A DNA stretch of 58,384 nucleotides from Cupriavidus necator (GTDB taxonomy: Bacteria > Pseudomonadota > Gammaproteobacteria > Burkholderiales > Burkholderiaceae). The stretch covers positions 1-58,384 of the forward strand of contig NZ_SROX01000026.1 of the NCBI RefSeq assembly GCF_013141915.1, read 5' to 3'. Positions 15,544 through 23,124 of this stretch are shown here, in pieces. Numbering within the stretch: position 1 is the stretch's first letter; the number at the start of each line of letters is the position of its first letter. Made by a program: the position numbers and the translations under genes. Below the pieces are notes generated by a model that made no database searches, had not been told where the DNA came from, and was given only the letters and a program-made list of their open reading frames with translations.

Positions 15544-16575
15544 TCAGGCGGTTTCCTTGTAAAGGACCTGCCGACAAGCTTGCGCGATATCGGCGCTGCT
15601 GATCGGGAAATCATCGTGCTGCACGCCGTCGAGTAGACGGCCGGCTTGACGCTTTCCCGCGCGGTGGACCATCGACCAGCCATCAGCGCTGGAGGCGCCG
15701 GCCGGATAACCAGCGGCGGTGAATCCACCGTTCACCACGCGGCCGTCGCGTGCCACTGCCGCAGTCTCGTAGCGGCCGGCCCCGAAATCGCCGGAGCCTG
15801 GGGCCCATTCGCCGTGCTGCTTGAATAGGAACGGCACCCCCGCTGCGGCGCACTGGTCTCTCAGCGAACGAGGCCAGTCCGGATGCATTGGGCGCGCTCC
15901 GGACCCACTCTCTCCACCCACGATGATCCAGTCGATCGAGGGGTCGGATGTGGAGAACACGTCGACGGGGCCCAACAGCGGCTCCATCGATAGAAACCGC
16001 ATGCGTGCCGGGACGCGCAGCAGCTTCGGGATATCCCGGTCGGCCTCTAACTGATTGACCACGGTGGCGCCGAGCCAGATGTCGACGGGAGCGTTACCTT
16101 CCAGCCAGCTGGCCAGCCACTGTACCGTCGCGCTGCTCTCGCGGCCGTTCCTTGTCGACATGAGGTAGTCCAGTGCTTGCTCAAGCCGACGCGTAGCGTT
16201 GCCGATGCGCTTCGTCAGGACCAACTTGTCGAGGTTCGGGGTCTGGCGCCAGACTTCCAGCACGTCGACGAACCATTCCAACGGCACCGTATTGTCGAAC
16301 ACGTCGGACAGGCTCGCGCAGAAGACCCGTTGCCGGCGGCCATGGATGGTCGCAAACGCCGCATGTCGGGCGTCCCACAGCAGCGGCTTGCGCCAGTTGG
16401 CTGCTGATGTGCGCCGCCGCGGCGCGCCGGGACCCCAGTTGATGGCGATCCCTCCGGCAAACCGGGCGTTGCGTGCTTCGGCGTAGCAGTGGTCGCAGCC
16501 CGGCCCGACCTTCTGGCAGCCTTCCCACGGATTCCAGGTGTGGTCTGCCCACTCGATACGGGTGTTATCGCTCAT
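15544..16575 (-). CDS. Phage Gp37/Gp68-like protein (DUF5131)
   Basis: 343 residues of the DUF5131 type: TRIEWADHTWNPWEGCQKVGPGCDHCYAE at the N-terminus with Cys20, Cys27 and Cys30, then VWLGATV-like and WIIVGGESGSGARPM segments. The three-cysteine cluster and barrel-like strand pattern recall radical-SAM and spore-photoproduct-lyase relatives (known similarity of the family), so it may be a DNA or nucleotide modifying enzyme. Its true reaction is unknown. The ATG overlaps the stop of the gene upstream (ATGA), indicating coupling. Confidence 0.8.
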   Translation of the reverse strand: MSDNTRIEWADHTWNPWEGCQKVGPGCDHCYAEARNARFAGGIAINWGPGAPRRRTSAANWRKPLLWDARHAAFATIHGRRQRVFCASLSDVFDNTVPLEWFVDVLEVWRQTPNLDKLVLTKRIGNATRRLEQALDYLMSTRNGRESSATVQWLASWLEGNAPVDIWLGATVVNQLEADRDIPKLLRVPARMRFLSMEPLLGPVDVFSTSDPSIDWIIVGGESGSGARPMHPDWPRSLRDQCAAAGVPFLFKQHGEWAPGSGDFGAGRYETAAVARDGRVVNGGFTAAGYPAGASSADGWSMVHRAGKRQAGRLLDGVQHDDFPISSADIAQACRQVLYKETA

Positions 16576-16871
16576 GCGGGGACGTCCTCAAACATGTCGA
16601 TGGTACGGGTGTCGCGGTCGGGTGGGCATTCCGCGGCTTGAAGCAGCAGGCTAATGGAAGCCGACCCGTCACCACCGTACGGAGTATCGGACTCGGTCCA
16701 GCCATCCTTGAGGTCAGTTGGTGCTCGCACGCGGCCGGCCAGGTCGTAGCGTGGCTCGGCGCAATCGCCCTCGATGTCCCGACGGTCGCGCCTGGCCACG
16801 GCCAGCGCCGCCTCGGCGTTGTCCGCCTGAATGACGGCGCGGTATACGAGTTCTACGTTGAAGAGGGGCAT
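16572..16871 (-). CDS. Hypothetical protein, 99 aa
   Basis: MPLFNVELVYRAVIQADNAEAALAVARRDRRDI..., predicted alpha/beta fold with an alternating strand then helix at the N-terminus. Its stop overlaps the Gp37/Gp68-like start by four bases. A promoter-like module (16947..16973) lies about 75 bp upstream. It may be a small partner of the downstream enzyme. Confidence 0.55.
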   Translation of the reverse strand: MPLFNVELVYRAVIQADNAEAALAVARRDRRDIEGDCAEPRYDLAGRVRAPTDLKDGWTESDTPYGGDGSASISLLLQAAECPPDRDTRTIDMFEDVPA

Positions 16872-16946
16872 GATCGAATCTCCTCCCTTGCGACGCCTTC
16901 ATGCAGGCCGAAGACGCGCTTGGGTTGCTTGAACTGGATGCGATCC

Positions 16947-16973
16947 AGCGTAGCGCGCACACAGGCAAGTCAA
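16947..16973 (-). promoter_or_regulatory. Promoter-like module, 15-bp spacer (copy 5)
   Basis: Minus strand TTGACT (16973..16968), 15 bp, TACGCTGG (16952 downward). It divides the 13615..20574 minus block into two transcription units. Confidence 0.55.
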
Positions 16974-16995
16974 GGGATGGGATGCCCGGTCGCCA

Positions 16996-17424
16996 TTAAC
17001 CCCCGGCCGCACTCGGCCTGAAGCACACGACCGGAAACTCAAACAGCGTCGCGCATGCGCATGCCTCGCCGCAACGGGCGGAGACCGTGGTCTCTTTCGC
17101 AAGCCCGTGTCGGATCGCGGCCGCGCGCAGCTGGTCTGCGTCGACACGATCCGTGGTGAGCGCGCTCAACACCTCCCGAGTGAAGCTGGTAAGGCGCGCA
17201 AGTTCCTCGCCAATCGGGCCGTGGATGTAGAGGTACAGGCCATTCTGCATCTTGCGCACTACCATCGTCTCGGCCGCCATCCGTTCCAGCAGTGCTTCAG
17301 CAGCACGCCAGCCGATCCGCAGATGGCGCTGGATGAGCGCGGTCGACGCCGCGCGATGCTGGTGGACCAGTTCGACGGCCTGGTGGAACAGGTCGTCGGT
17401 GAGCGCTGCGTCATCAGCCTCCAT
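16996..17424 (-). CDS. Stand-alone FtsK-gamma (winged-helix) domain protein
   Basis: 142 residues. Residues about 10..56 (DDLFHQAVELVHQHRAASTALIQRHLRIGWRAAEALLERM) match the FtsK gamma domain, including the LIQRHLRIGW recognition helix region that in chromosomal FtsK reads the polar KOPS sequences and contacts XerD. No FtsK motor is present here. The C-terminal part adds a short second helical domain and a Cys-rich patch (CGEACAC). It overlaps the DUF1173-like gene by 11 bases. It may act as a small sequence-specific DNA-binding regulator. Confidence 0.8.
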   Translation of the reverse strand: MEADDAALTDDLFHQAVELVHQHRAASTALIQRHLRIGWRAAEALLERMAAETMVVRKMQNGLYLYIHGPIGEELARLTSFTREVLSALTTDRVDADQLRAAAIRHGLAKETTVSARCGEACACATLFEFPVVCFRPSAAGG

Positions 17425-18655
17425 GGGCCACCTCCGATCGGCGTGCCGCCCGCGGCGGGAGCTGGACCGAGTCCAGGTCCTGGGTGGGCGCGTCCCACTC
17501 GACCACGGTCACGCCGGCGGCGCGGTAGTGCTCGCGCTTGGACGCCATCCTTGCGTCGTACTCCGGGTTGCCGGTGAGCCCAAGGACTTCGAGCATGACC
17601 TCCGCCGCGGTGTCGGTCAGCACGAAATCCGGGTGGACCGGTGCATTGCCAATGTGGCGCAGCGGCTTTCGGAAGGCGCGGCGCAGCGTGACCAGATGAT
17701 CCGCCATGGCCACTTCATAGGTGGAGTCGCAGGGCAGGAATTGCGCGTTCGTCAGCATAGCCGCACCATCCACGATCGTGAGGTAGTTCCTGTCTGCCGG
17801 CTTCTCGACCAGGAGCATGGCGACACACCGCTGATTCGGCTGGCCGGCACCGGCCAGGGCCGGACCGTAGGAGCGCTGCAGGCGCTCGTATAGCGCGCTG
17901 CTCATGAAGCACCTCAACTGCGTTTGCCGGAGAACGAATTTTGCTCCGAATTGCGATGGCTCGTGCGCCGCAACCTCAGCGACCAGCAGGCCCCGCGGGC
18001 TGCCCGCTGCAGTGGGCGTGAGCCTTGCCAGCCAGGCATCCTGCTCTGCCAGGATCTCGGCTTTGCGCGAGGGGTCCCATCTCTCCACGATATGGAGCGT
18101 CTTGTCGGCGGGCCGGTTGTTGATGCGGCAGTCCGCCAGCTCGGCGCTCAGCTGGGACCAGCAAGCGCTCCAGCCCCGTCTGCCGGACCCGGTCCAGAGG
18201 TTCAGACCCGCCTGTTCCCACGCGAATTCGAGGAAGGCGAGCAGGCCCGCGGTGCGGCGCTGCGGTTTCTTCGATTCGCCTTCGGGGTTGGATTTCACCG
18301 GCTTTGCCGGTGTGCGGCTGCTGATCTTTAGACTCGCGTCGAGCCGGATATCCAGCGCGCCGTTGCGGAAGCGGAACGGGTCCAGGTCGGTGCCGGCACC
18401 GCCCTTGCCGGTGTTGCGGCGTTGGAAAGGGCAGTTGTCGCCGTGCAGTTGCGCCTGCTCGGGCCAGCGCGCGAGCAGGAAGATCTCTCGGTGGCGCCGA
18501 ATAACCAGCTTGGGGCGCGGCGGTCCGGACGTGCAGCCGCACTCGGCAAAGCCTTGAGTCGTCTTCGCGCGTTCCAACAGGCGGGAATGCCGACCTGGGT
18601 TTTCCAGCACATCTTCAAGTGGCAACTCGCTGTTGCCAACACGAACGGTGATCAT
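17414..18655 (-). CDS. DUF1173-like protein with nuclease-like C-terminus
   Basis: 413 residues resembling the DUF1173 family of integrative elements: an N-terminal segment with Cys residues (FAECGCTSG, HGDNCPFQ), a central helical region, and a C-terminus with HPDFVLTDTAAEVMLEVLGLTGNPEY and a later K-x-x-H-Y helix. The PD-x(n)-E-V pattern resembles the PD-(D/E)xK nuclease fold, a fold-level inference. It lies 9 nt downstream of the UvrD-type helicase gene and overlaps the FtsK-gamma gene, so the three are probably one operon handling element DNA. Confidence 0.65.
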   Translation of the reverse strand: MITVRVGNSELPLEDVLENPGRHSRLLERAKTTQGFAECGCTSGPPRPKLVIRRHREIFLLARWPEQAQLHGDNCPFQRRNTGKGGAGTDLDPFRFRNGALDIRLDASLKISSRTPAKPVKSNPEGESKKPQRRTAGLLAFLEFAWEQAGLNLWTGSGRRGWSACWSQLSAELADCRINNRPADKTLHIVERWDPSRKAEILAEQDAWLARLTPTAAGSPRGLLVAEVAAHEPSQFGAKFVLRQTQLRCFMSSALYERLQRSYGPALAGAGQPNQRCVAMLLVEKPADRNYLTIVDGAAMLTNAQFLPCDSTYEVAMADHLVTLRRAFRKPLRHIGNAPVHPDFVLTDTAAEVMLEVLGLTGNPEYDARMASKREHYRAAGVTVVEWDAPTQDLDSVQLPPRAARRSEVAHGG

Positions 18656-18664
18656 TGGCTTCTC

Positions 18665-20128
18665 CTAAACGGCGGCGTCACGGAACATCGTGTACAGATC
18701 GCGGCGAATTTCACTGATGTCGAGCAGGACCTTGGCCCGGGTCATCGCGACATACAGGAGCCGCATTTCCTCCGGCGACATGCTCAAGTCGCCTTCGTCG
18801 TTGGTCTTGAACTTGAAGTCGCCTGCAAGGTGAACCCGATCCCACTCGAGGCCTTTGGCCCGGTGTACGGTGCTGACGATGTAGTCCGCTTCGGTTTCGG
18901 GCGACACGCGTGCGAGGATCAGGCGCAGGTAATCGACCCCCTCGTTGTCGATCAGCTTTACCAGCGGCTGCAGGTCCCGGCCGGCAAACGACTCGGCATA
19001 TTCCTGAACCTCCTCCCAGGTCTCGAACAGCGCCAGTGACGCGGGATAGCCAATGCGCTGGCCGCGCATCAGCAGCTCGGCACCGTCGGCGAATGCCTTC
19101 AGTTCTTCGACATTGGCGCGCACGGCGACTTTGTCGCCGCGGGCAATGCCTTGAGCAAGGTGGGTCAGCACGGTGGCGTTCTTGCGGCACAGGATGGCGT
19201 CGAAGCGATCGTGTCCCGGCGTGGAGTCGTGCAGGATGCGCGACTCGATGTGGTCCTGGCCACGGACGGGCACGTCCTCTTCCATCAGGCTGAGTACCCG
19301 GCTCGCCAGCTGGGCGATGGCCGGGCCGAACCGGAACGATTCGGTGAGCGAACGCTCGGGCGCTCGAATGTGGTCCATCGCATTGACTGCGCCGCGCCAT
19401 TCGTAGATCTGCTGGTACGGATCGCCGACATAGACCACTTGCGCCTGCTGGGCGCGCAACACCGACAGCATCAGGCCGTCGGCGTCCTGGGCTTCGTCGA
19501 ACAGGATGAAGTCGGCGCCGATCGTCGGGCGGCTTCGCTCCCATAGCTTCACGTAGACGTCATGGGTGATTGCCGACGGTGCCGCGGGGTCACAGTATTC
19601 CTGCCATAACCGTCGTACATGCGGAAGCAGGTATTCGCGCAGGTGCTCGGCTTCCTCTTCCCCGATGATCGGCTCCACGGGGATATGCCAGGCGAGCGGC
19701 TCGCCTTGCGCGGAGCGGCAGAAGCGCGCTGCGCCGTCCATCACCATCCGTGCGACCTTGCTGGCGCTCAGTTCCAGGTCCTTGCCGATGGTGGTGGGCA
19801 GGCGAACCGGCCCCAGGCGGTAGCGCAAGGCCAGCTGATGGGGCGGCTCGACCGGATTCTTAAGCTTGCGGGTGATTTCGGGACGGGTTGCACCGTAGGC
19901 AATCGAATGGACGGTGCGGCAGCGGGTATTGGACGGAAACTTGCTGGCAGCTTCCGTCGCAATGTCCTTGTTGAAGGCGAGGTAAAGCCCGCGGGCGCGG
20001 CCGCGTGCATCCGCCGCCAGCCTGAGCGTGGAGGTCTTGCCCGCGCCGGCGTATGCCTTTACCTTGAGGTGATCGCCGCTTCTTACAGCGGCGACGACGG
20101 CGCTCTGCTCGTCGGTGGGTGTCATCAC
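18665..20128 (-). CDS. UvrD/Rep-type superfamily 1 DNA helicase
   Basis: 487 residues. Q-motif (PTDEQSAVVAAV), Walker A (AYAGAGKTSTL), motif II (FILFDEAQDADGLM), motif III (VYVGDPYQQIYEWRGA), motif IV-like (LTESFRFGPAIAQLA) and motif V/VI (VSTVHRAKGLEWDRV, LYVAMTRAK). The protein is short for UvrD (about 720), lacking most of the 2B insertions, like the F-box-helicase/PcrA-light forms seen on mobile elements. ATP-driven 3'-to-5' strand separation in DNA repair or transfer is expected. Start either of two adjacent ATGs. Its start overlaps the stop of the next upstream gene by four bases. Confidence 0.88.
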   Translation of the reverse strand: MMTPTDEQSAVVAAVRSGDHLKVKAYAGAGKTSTLRLAADARGRARGLYLAFNKDIATEAASKFPSNTRCRTVHSIAYGATRPEITRKLKNPVEPPHQLALRYRLGPVRLPTTIGKDLELSASKVARMVMDGAARFCRSAQGEPLAWHIPVEPIIGEEEAEHLREYLLPHVRRLWQEYCDPAAPSAITHDVYVKLWERSRPTIGADFILFDEAQDADGLMLSVLRAQQAQVVYVGDPYQQIYEWRGAVNAMDHIRAPERSLTESFRFGPAIAQLASRVLSLMEEDVPVRGQDHIESRILHDSTPGHDRFDAILCRKNATVLTHLAQGIARGDKVAVRANVEELKAFADGAELLMRGQRIGYPASLALFETWEEVQEYAESFAGRDLQPLVKLIDNEGVDYLRLILARVSPETEADYIVSTVHRAKGLEWDRVHLAGDFKFKTNDEGDLSMSPEEMRLLYVAMTRAKVLLDISEIRRDLYTMFRDAAV

Positions 20129-20574
20129 GACACCTCCAGTGCCGTCTGAATGCCCATAGACGCCCGCACGCGTTCGCGGATGGCAGCGTGGACCGCATTG
20201 GCCTGCGCCACCCGGCGTGCCTGGTCGCCGCTCAACTCATCCACGATATAGCTGAAGGTTATCGCGTTGGTCGGGCCGGTCCACGTTAGCCACTTCGCGC
20301 GGATCTGGACCTTGATGGTTTCTGGCAACGAGAAGAAGCGGGCACGGGCCTTGCGCCATACGCGCGCCTGGAACGCTCGCTGGCCGGCTTCAAATCGATC
20401 AGCGTCGCGCTGCCGCCGCAGGACTTCTTCGTCGAAGGTGTGCTGCTCGCCGGCGACGTGGTCGGCGAAGAGCGGATAGCGGTCGCGTTCGCGCTGCTGC
20501 TTGCGTGCGAACGCCGCCTGCCGGCGGGTGTTGAAATCGATCGGGGTGTATCGTTCGAAGCGAGTGAACCGCAT
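20125..20574 (-). CDS. Hypothetical basic protein
   Basis: 149 residues from ATG 20574 (MRFTRFERYTPIDFNTRRQAAFARKQQRERD). Rich in Arg and aromatic residues with a helical middle (FEAGQRAFQARVWRKARARFF) and a C-terminal helix. Probably nucleic-acid binding by composition. No family recognised. First gene of the helicase operon, with a promoter-like module at 20605..20631 placed about 30 bp before the start. Confidence 0.55.
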   Translation of the reverse strand: MRFTRFERYTPIDFNTRRQAAFARKQQRERDRYPLFADHVAGEQHTFDEEVLRRQRDADRFEAGQRAFQARVWRKARARFFSLPETIKVQIRAKWLTWTGPTNAITFSYIVDELSGDQARRVAQANAVHAAIRERVRASMGIQTALEVS

Positions 20575-20604
20575 GGCTGCAAGGTATCGAGAGGTCTTCG
20601 AACC

Positions 20605-20631
20605 AGGATACCGGCGCCGATGCGAAGTCAA
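20605..20631 (-). promoter_or_regulatory. Promoter-like module, 15-bp spacer (copy 6)
   Basis: Minus strand TTGACT (20631..20626), 15 bp, TATCCTGG (20610 downward). Upstream of the helicase operon. Confidence 0.55.
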
Positions 20632-20735
20632 GGCAGCCGGCCGGCGAGGTTCGCCAACCGTTATTGTCCCGGCCCGGCCGGCAGAATTTGGCTGTGAAAG
20701 CTATAGAATTGACCCCCTCTTTCACGGAAATCGTC

Positions 20736-21248
20736 ATGGCGTCGCGCACCACCAGCTTTCGCGAAGTGTCCCTCGGCACCCGGCCTGCGGGCGAGCGCGA
20801 GTTCATCCCTCCGGGAGATTCGCAATATGGGGAGATCGCGCGCCTGGACGCCTTTACGTTCAAGCGCTATCTGGATCGGGTGTTTTGGCATCCGCGGCCG
20901 GAGGTCATTCGCTTCGAGGTCAGGGCGGTGCCCTCGTCGACGGGCAGTGTCTACGATGTCGTCGCACTCGTTGCGACGGGGGAGGGCGAAGACTGGTTTT
21001 CCGAAGACGCGGTGCCGCAGCGCTGGGATTACGTGGCGATCAGCGAAACCAGCCACGGGCTCTCCAAATTGCAGGCCGCCCGACTGAAGCAAGAAGGCAA
21101 GCTGCCCGAAGACTACACGCCGTTCGGCGATGACGGTCCGATCCTGGACCACTCGAACCTGGAGAACCCGGAAGAGGTCGACCTGCGCCGCTGGGACGTG
21201 ATCAACCGCTTGCGCGAAGCGAGCCGGCAGCGACGCGCTGCAGGTTGA
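20736..21248 (+). CDS. Hypothetical protein, paralogue of 21730..22215
   Basis: 170 residues from ATG 20736. The middle region (RLDAFTFKRYLDRVFWHPRPEVIRF ... YDVVALVATGEGEDWFSEDAVPQRWDYVAISE) aligns residue for residue with the protein at 21730, so the two are duplicated copies of one family unique to this type of element. Mixed alpha/beta, soluble. A TATAGA -10-like box lies about 30 bp upstream. Function unknown. It lies divergently from the helicase operon and just before leader L4. Confidence 0.6.
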   Translation: MASRTTSFREVSLGTRPAGEREFIPPGDSQYGEIARLDAFTFKRYLDRVFWHPRPEVIRFEVRAVPSSTGSVYDVVALVATGEGEDWFSEDAVPQRWDYVAISETSHGLSKLQAARLKQEGKLPEDYTPFGDDGPILDHSNLENPEEVDLRRWDVINRLREASRQRRAAG

Positions 21249-21261
21249 TCGCGCCGGGGCC

Positions 21262-21291
21262 TTGTCCACCGGCGTCAATTCGCTGTAATAT
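21262..21291 (+). promoter_or_regulatory. Sigma70-type promoter of leader L4
   Basis: TTGTCC (21262..21267), 18 bp, TAATAT (21286..21291); leader stem starts 14 nt downstream. Confidence 0.65.
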
Positions 21292-21305
21292 CCGCTCGAT
21301 TCTCC

Positions 21306-21406
21306 GCGCTTTCAGCGCATCGACCCTGCCGGCGTACCGGCCATCTGCTTTTCCACCCATTGGGAGCTTTTCCCAATGGGGAAGGCTCCATTTCCGGAGC
21401 CTTTCC
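21306..21406 (+). promoter_or_regulatory. Hairpin leader (copy L4), covarying stem
   Basis: Stem GCGCT-TTC-AGCGC (21306..21318) then ATCGACC. Two pairs differ from the usual GCGTC/GACGC and both sides change together. It continues with GCCGG/CCGGC, CCCATTGGG/CCCAATGGG, and a final stem GGAAGGCTCC/GGAGCCTTTCC that contains the GGAG ribosome site directly before the ATG at 21407. Confidence 0.75.
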
Positions 21407-21616
21407 ATGCTTATCTCCTCCCGTACCAGCACGCTGGCCGTCCTTGCGACGGTTCTGAACCTGTTCGCGGCGCTGTATTTCGTTGTGACCACCGGTGACG
21501 ATCGCCTTGCAGCAATGCAAATGCACATCGTTGCGGAAATCGAGTTTCTGGTTCTGATCAGCTGGCTTCTCGCGAAGCTGCTGAGTCTGGATCCGAAGCC
21601 TGCCACTGCCGGCTGA
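21407..21616 (+). CDS. Small two-helix membrane protein
   Basis: 69 residues (MLISSRTSTLAVLATVLNLFAALYFVVTTGDDRLAAMQ...) with two predicted membrane helices joined by a short charged loop. It resembles the protein at 52156..52386 (shared SRTS start, FFVVT-then-D motif, spacing of helices), and both are the first gene after a hairpin leader. No family recognised. A second set of leader-type hairpins separates it from the next gene. Confidence 0.65.
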   Translation: MLISSRTSTLAVLATVLNLFAALYFVVTTGDDRLAAMQMHIVAEIEFLVLISWLLAKLLSLDPKPATAG

Positions 21617-21729
21617 CCTGTCGAGGTCACCGGCCATTCCACTACCGGCCGGGGATGCGTTCCCCGGCCTCCTATCACCCGTCGGGGAACGCCCGATGGG
21701 GGCGTTCCCGTTTTTCAGAAGGAAACGCC

Positions 21730-22215
21730 ATGTTCTCACCCAAGACCCTCACCATTGAGGTAGGACCGGTTCCCGCTGAGGAATCGTGCGCCCAAGTCGG
21801 TCAAGCCGACTATGAAGCGCAATCGCGCCTCGAATGCGCTGTCTTCATCCGCCAACTGCAACGCGCCTTTGGCAACCCGGATCCCGTTACGCTCTCATTC
21901 GAGCGTCGCGGTTTTCCGCATGAGCTCGGGCGCTACCATGAAGTGGTGGCCATCATGACGGCTGCAGGGGCTGAAATTTTCGACGAGGCCACGGTTCCGA
22001 CGTGCTGGGATGCGATTGCACGGGCGGAGCTTACGTGGCTGCGTCTGCAAGCGCAGTGGCGCCAGCAGCTCTTAGCCGGTACCGTGGACCTGGCGGATGT
22101 ACCTGTTGCGTTCTGCCGCAGCTCCATTCCGGATTTCCCCGATCATCCGGTCTCGGCATGGTGGGCGATGGGCTTCTCGCCGTTGCCTGCTGGTCCAGCA
22201 CTCACCCTGCACTGA
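21730..22215 (+). CDS. Hypothetical protein, paralogue of 20736..21248
   Basis: 161 residues from ATG 21730. The ribosome site AAGGA lies in a stem (GGCGTT/AACGCC) that ends at the ATG, as in the leaders. Shared pattern with the 20736 protein: RLE-x-x-x-F-x-RQLQRAFGNPDPVTLSFE ... GRYHEVVAIMTAAG-x-x-IFDEATVP-x-x-WDAIA. The C-terminal part differs. Function unknown. Followed within 11 nt by the DUF4942-like gene. Confidence 0.6.
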   Translation: MFSPKTLTIEVGPVPAEESCAQVGQADYEAQSRLECAVFIRQLQRAFGNPDPVTLSFERRGFPHELGRYHEVVAIMTAAGAEIFDEATVPTCWDAIARAELTWLRLQAQWRQQLLAGTVDLADVPVAFCRSSIPDFPDHPVSAWWAMGFSPLPAGPALTLH

Positions 22216-22226
22216 CGGAGGTTTGC

Positions 22227-23012
22227 ATGTACAACGAGATCGTCGAGCGCTTTATCAAGGCTCAAGAATCCGCTGGCGCAGCCTATCGCTCCGTGGCGAG
22301 CTTTGAGCGCGAAACCTTGGCTGGCATTGCGCAGCACGCCCACGCGGTTGACGTCCGGTCGGACTACAGTACGCACAGGGAGCTGGAGAGTTTTTGCATC
22401 TCGCTTGCTGGCAACGTGGTCAATCGTGCCAGGCGTGAGTTCGCTCCGGCGGGCACGCGTCTGGACATCGACGACGCCACAGAGCGGGAGCATGCCGGCC
22501 TGAACATCGGTGAGGCACTCGATGCGGGTCGGGTCCCCGACATCGATGGACTGTGGGCGTCGCTTCACGCTCGCTATGGCGGCGATGGCGGCAAGGAACT
22601 GGCGTACCAGCAAGCCGCTCAGCGCATCATCAAGGGATTCGGTCTGAATCGAAAGAAAGACGTACAGCGTACCGCGTCCGCGGTGGTGCTTCGTCTACGT
22701 GCGACATCCGAAGGCTGCTACGGCCGATCCGCGCGCAAGCTGGGCTACTACAGCTGTCAGCATGCCGCAGATTGCCTGCAGGGACTTATGGCGTTTGCGG
22801 CCAAGGCGGGGCATCAGGCACTGGCCATCGGTCTCGGGCGCCTGAACGTCCATACCCTCGAGTACAGCTACCGCGAGAAGCGAAGCTTTCCGGGGCTCGA
22901 CGTCGTCTTTTTCAAGGACGCGTGGGATTTTAAGTTTTCGCACCAGATCGCGGAGGAGCTGATGCTGTTCATTGGCGAATACGGCGCGGTCTTCATGGAA
23001 GACCAATCCTGA
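22227..23012 (+). CDS. DUF4942-like protein
   Basis: 261 residues starting MYNEIVERFIKAQESAGAAYRSV, helical N-terminus, then a C-terminal segment (RLNVHTLEYSYREKRSFPGLDVVFFKDAWDFKFSHQIAEELMLFIGEYGAV) resembling the end of DUF4942 proteins, where a hydrophilic F-K-N-G-x-x-x-hydrophobic strand precedes a final helix. DUF4942 proteins commonly neighbour or fuse to DNA methyltransferases, and here the next gene encodes one. Similarity is by eye. An intrinsic terminator lies at 23083..23113. Confidence 0.5.
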   Translation: MYNEIVERFIKAQESAGAAYRSVASFERETLAGIAQHAHAVDVRSDYSTHRELESFCISLAGNVVNRARREFAPAGTRLDIDDATEREHAGLNIGEALDAGRVPDIDGLWASLHARYGGDGGKELAYQQAAQRIIKGFGLNRKKDVQRTASAVVLRLRATSEGCYGRSARKLGYYSCQHAADCLQGLMAFAAKAGHQALAIGLGRLNVHTLEYSYREKRSFPGLDVVFFKDAWDFKFSHQIAEELMLFIGEYGAVFMEDQS

Positions 23013-23082
23013 CACGGCAAGCATTTGGCTGTCATCGCGCGCCGACCTGGCGCACGATGATCGCCACGTTTCCACTGACATG

Positions 23083-23113
23083 CCCCGCTGAACAGCGGGG
23101 CATTTTCATTTTC
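23083..23113 (+). terminator. Intrinsic terminator
   Basis: CCCCGCT-GAAC-AGCGGGG (23083..23100) followed by a T-rich stretch, 12 nt before the start of the large fusion gene. It may act as an attenuator because the gene order looks operonic. Confidence 0.65.
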
Positions 23114-23124
23114 GAGACCCCTTC

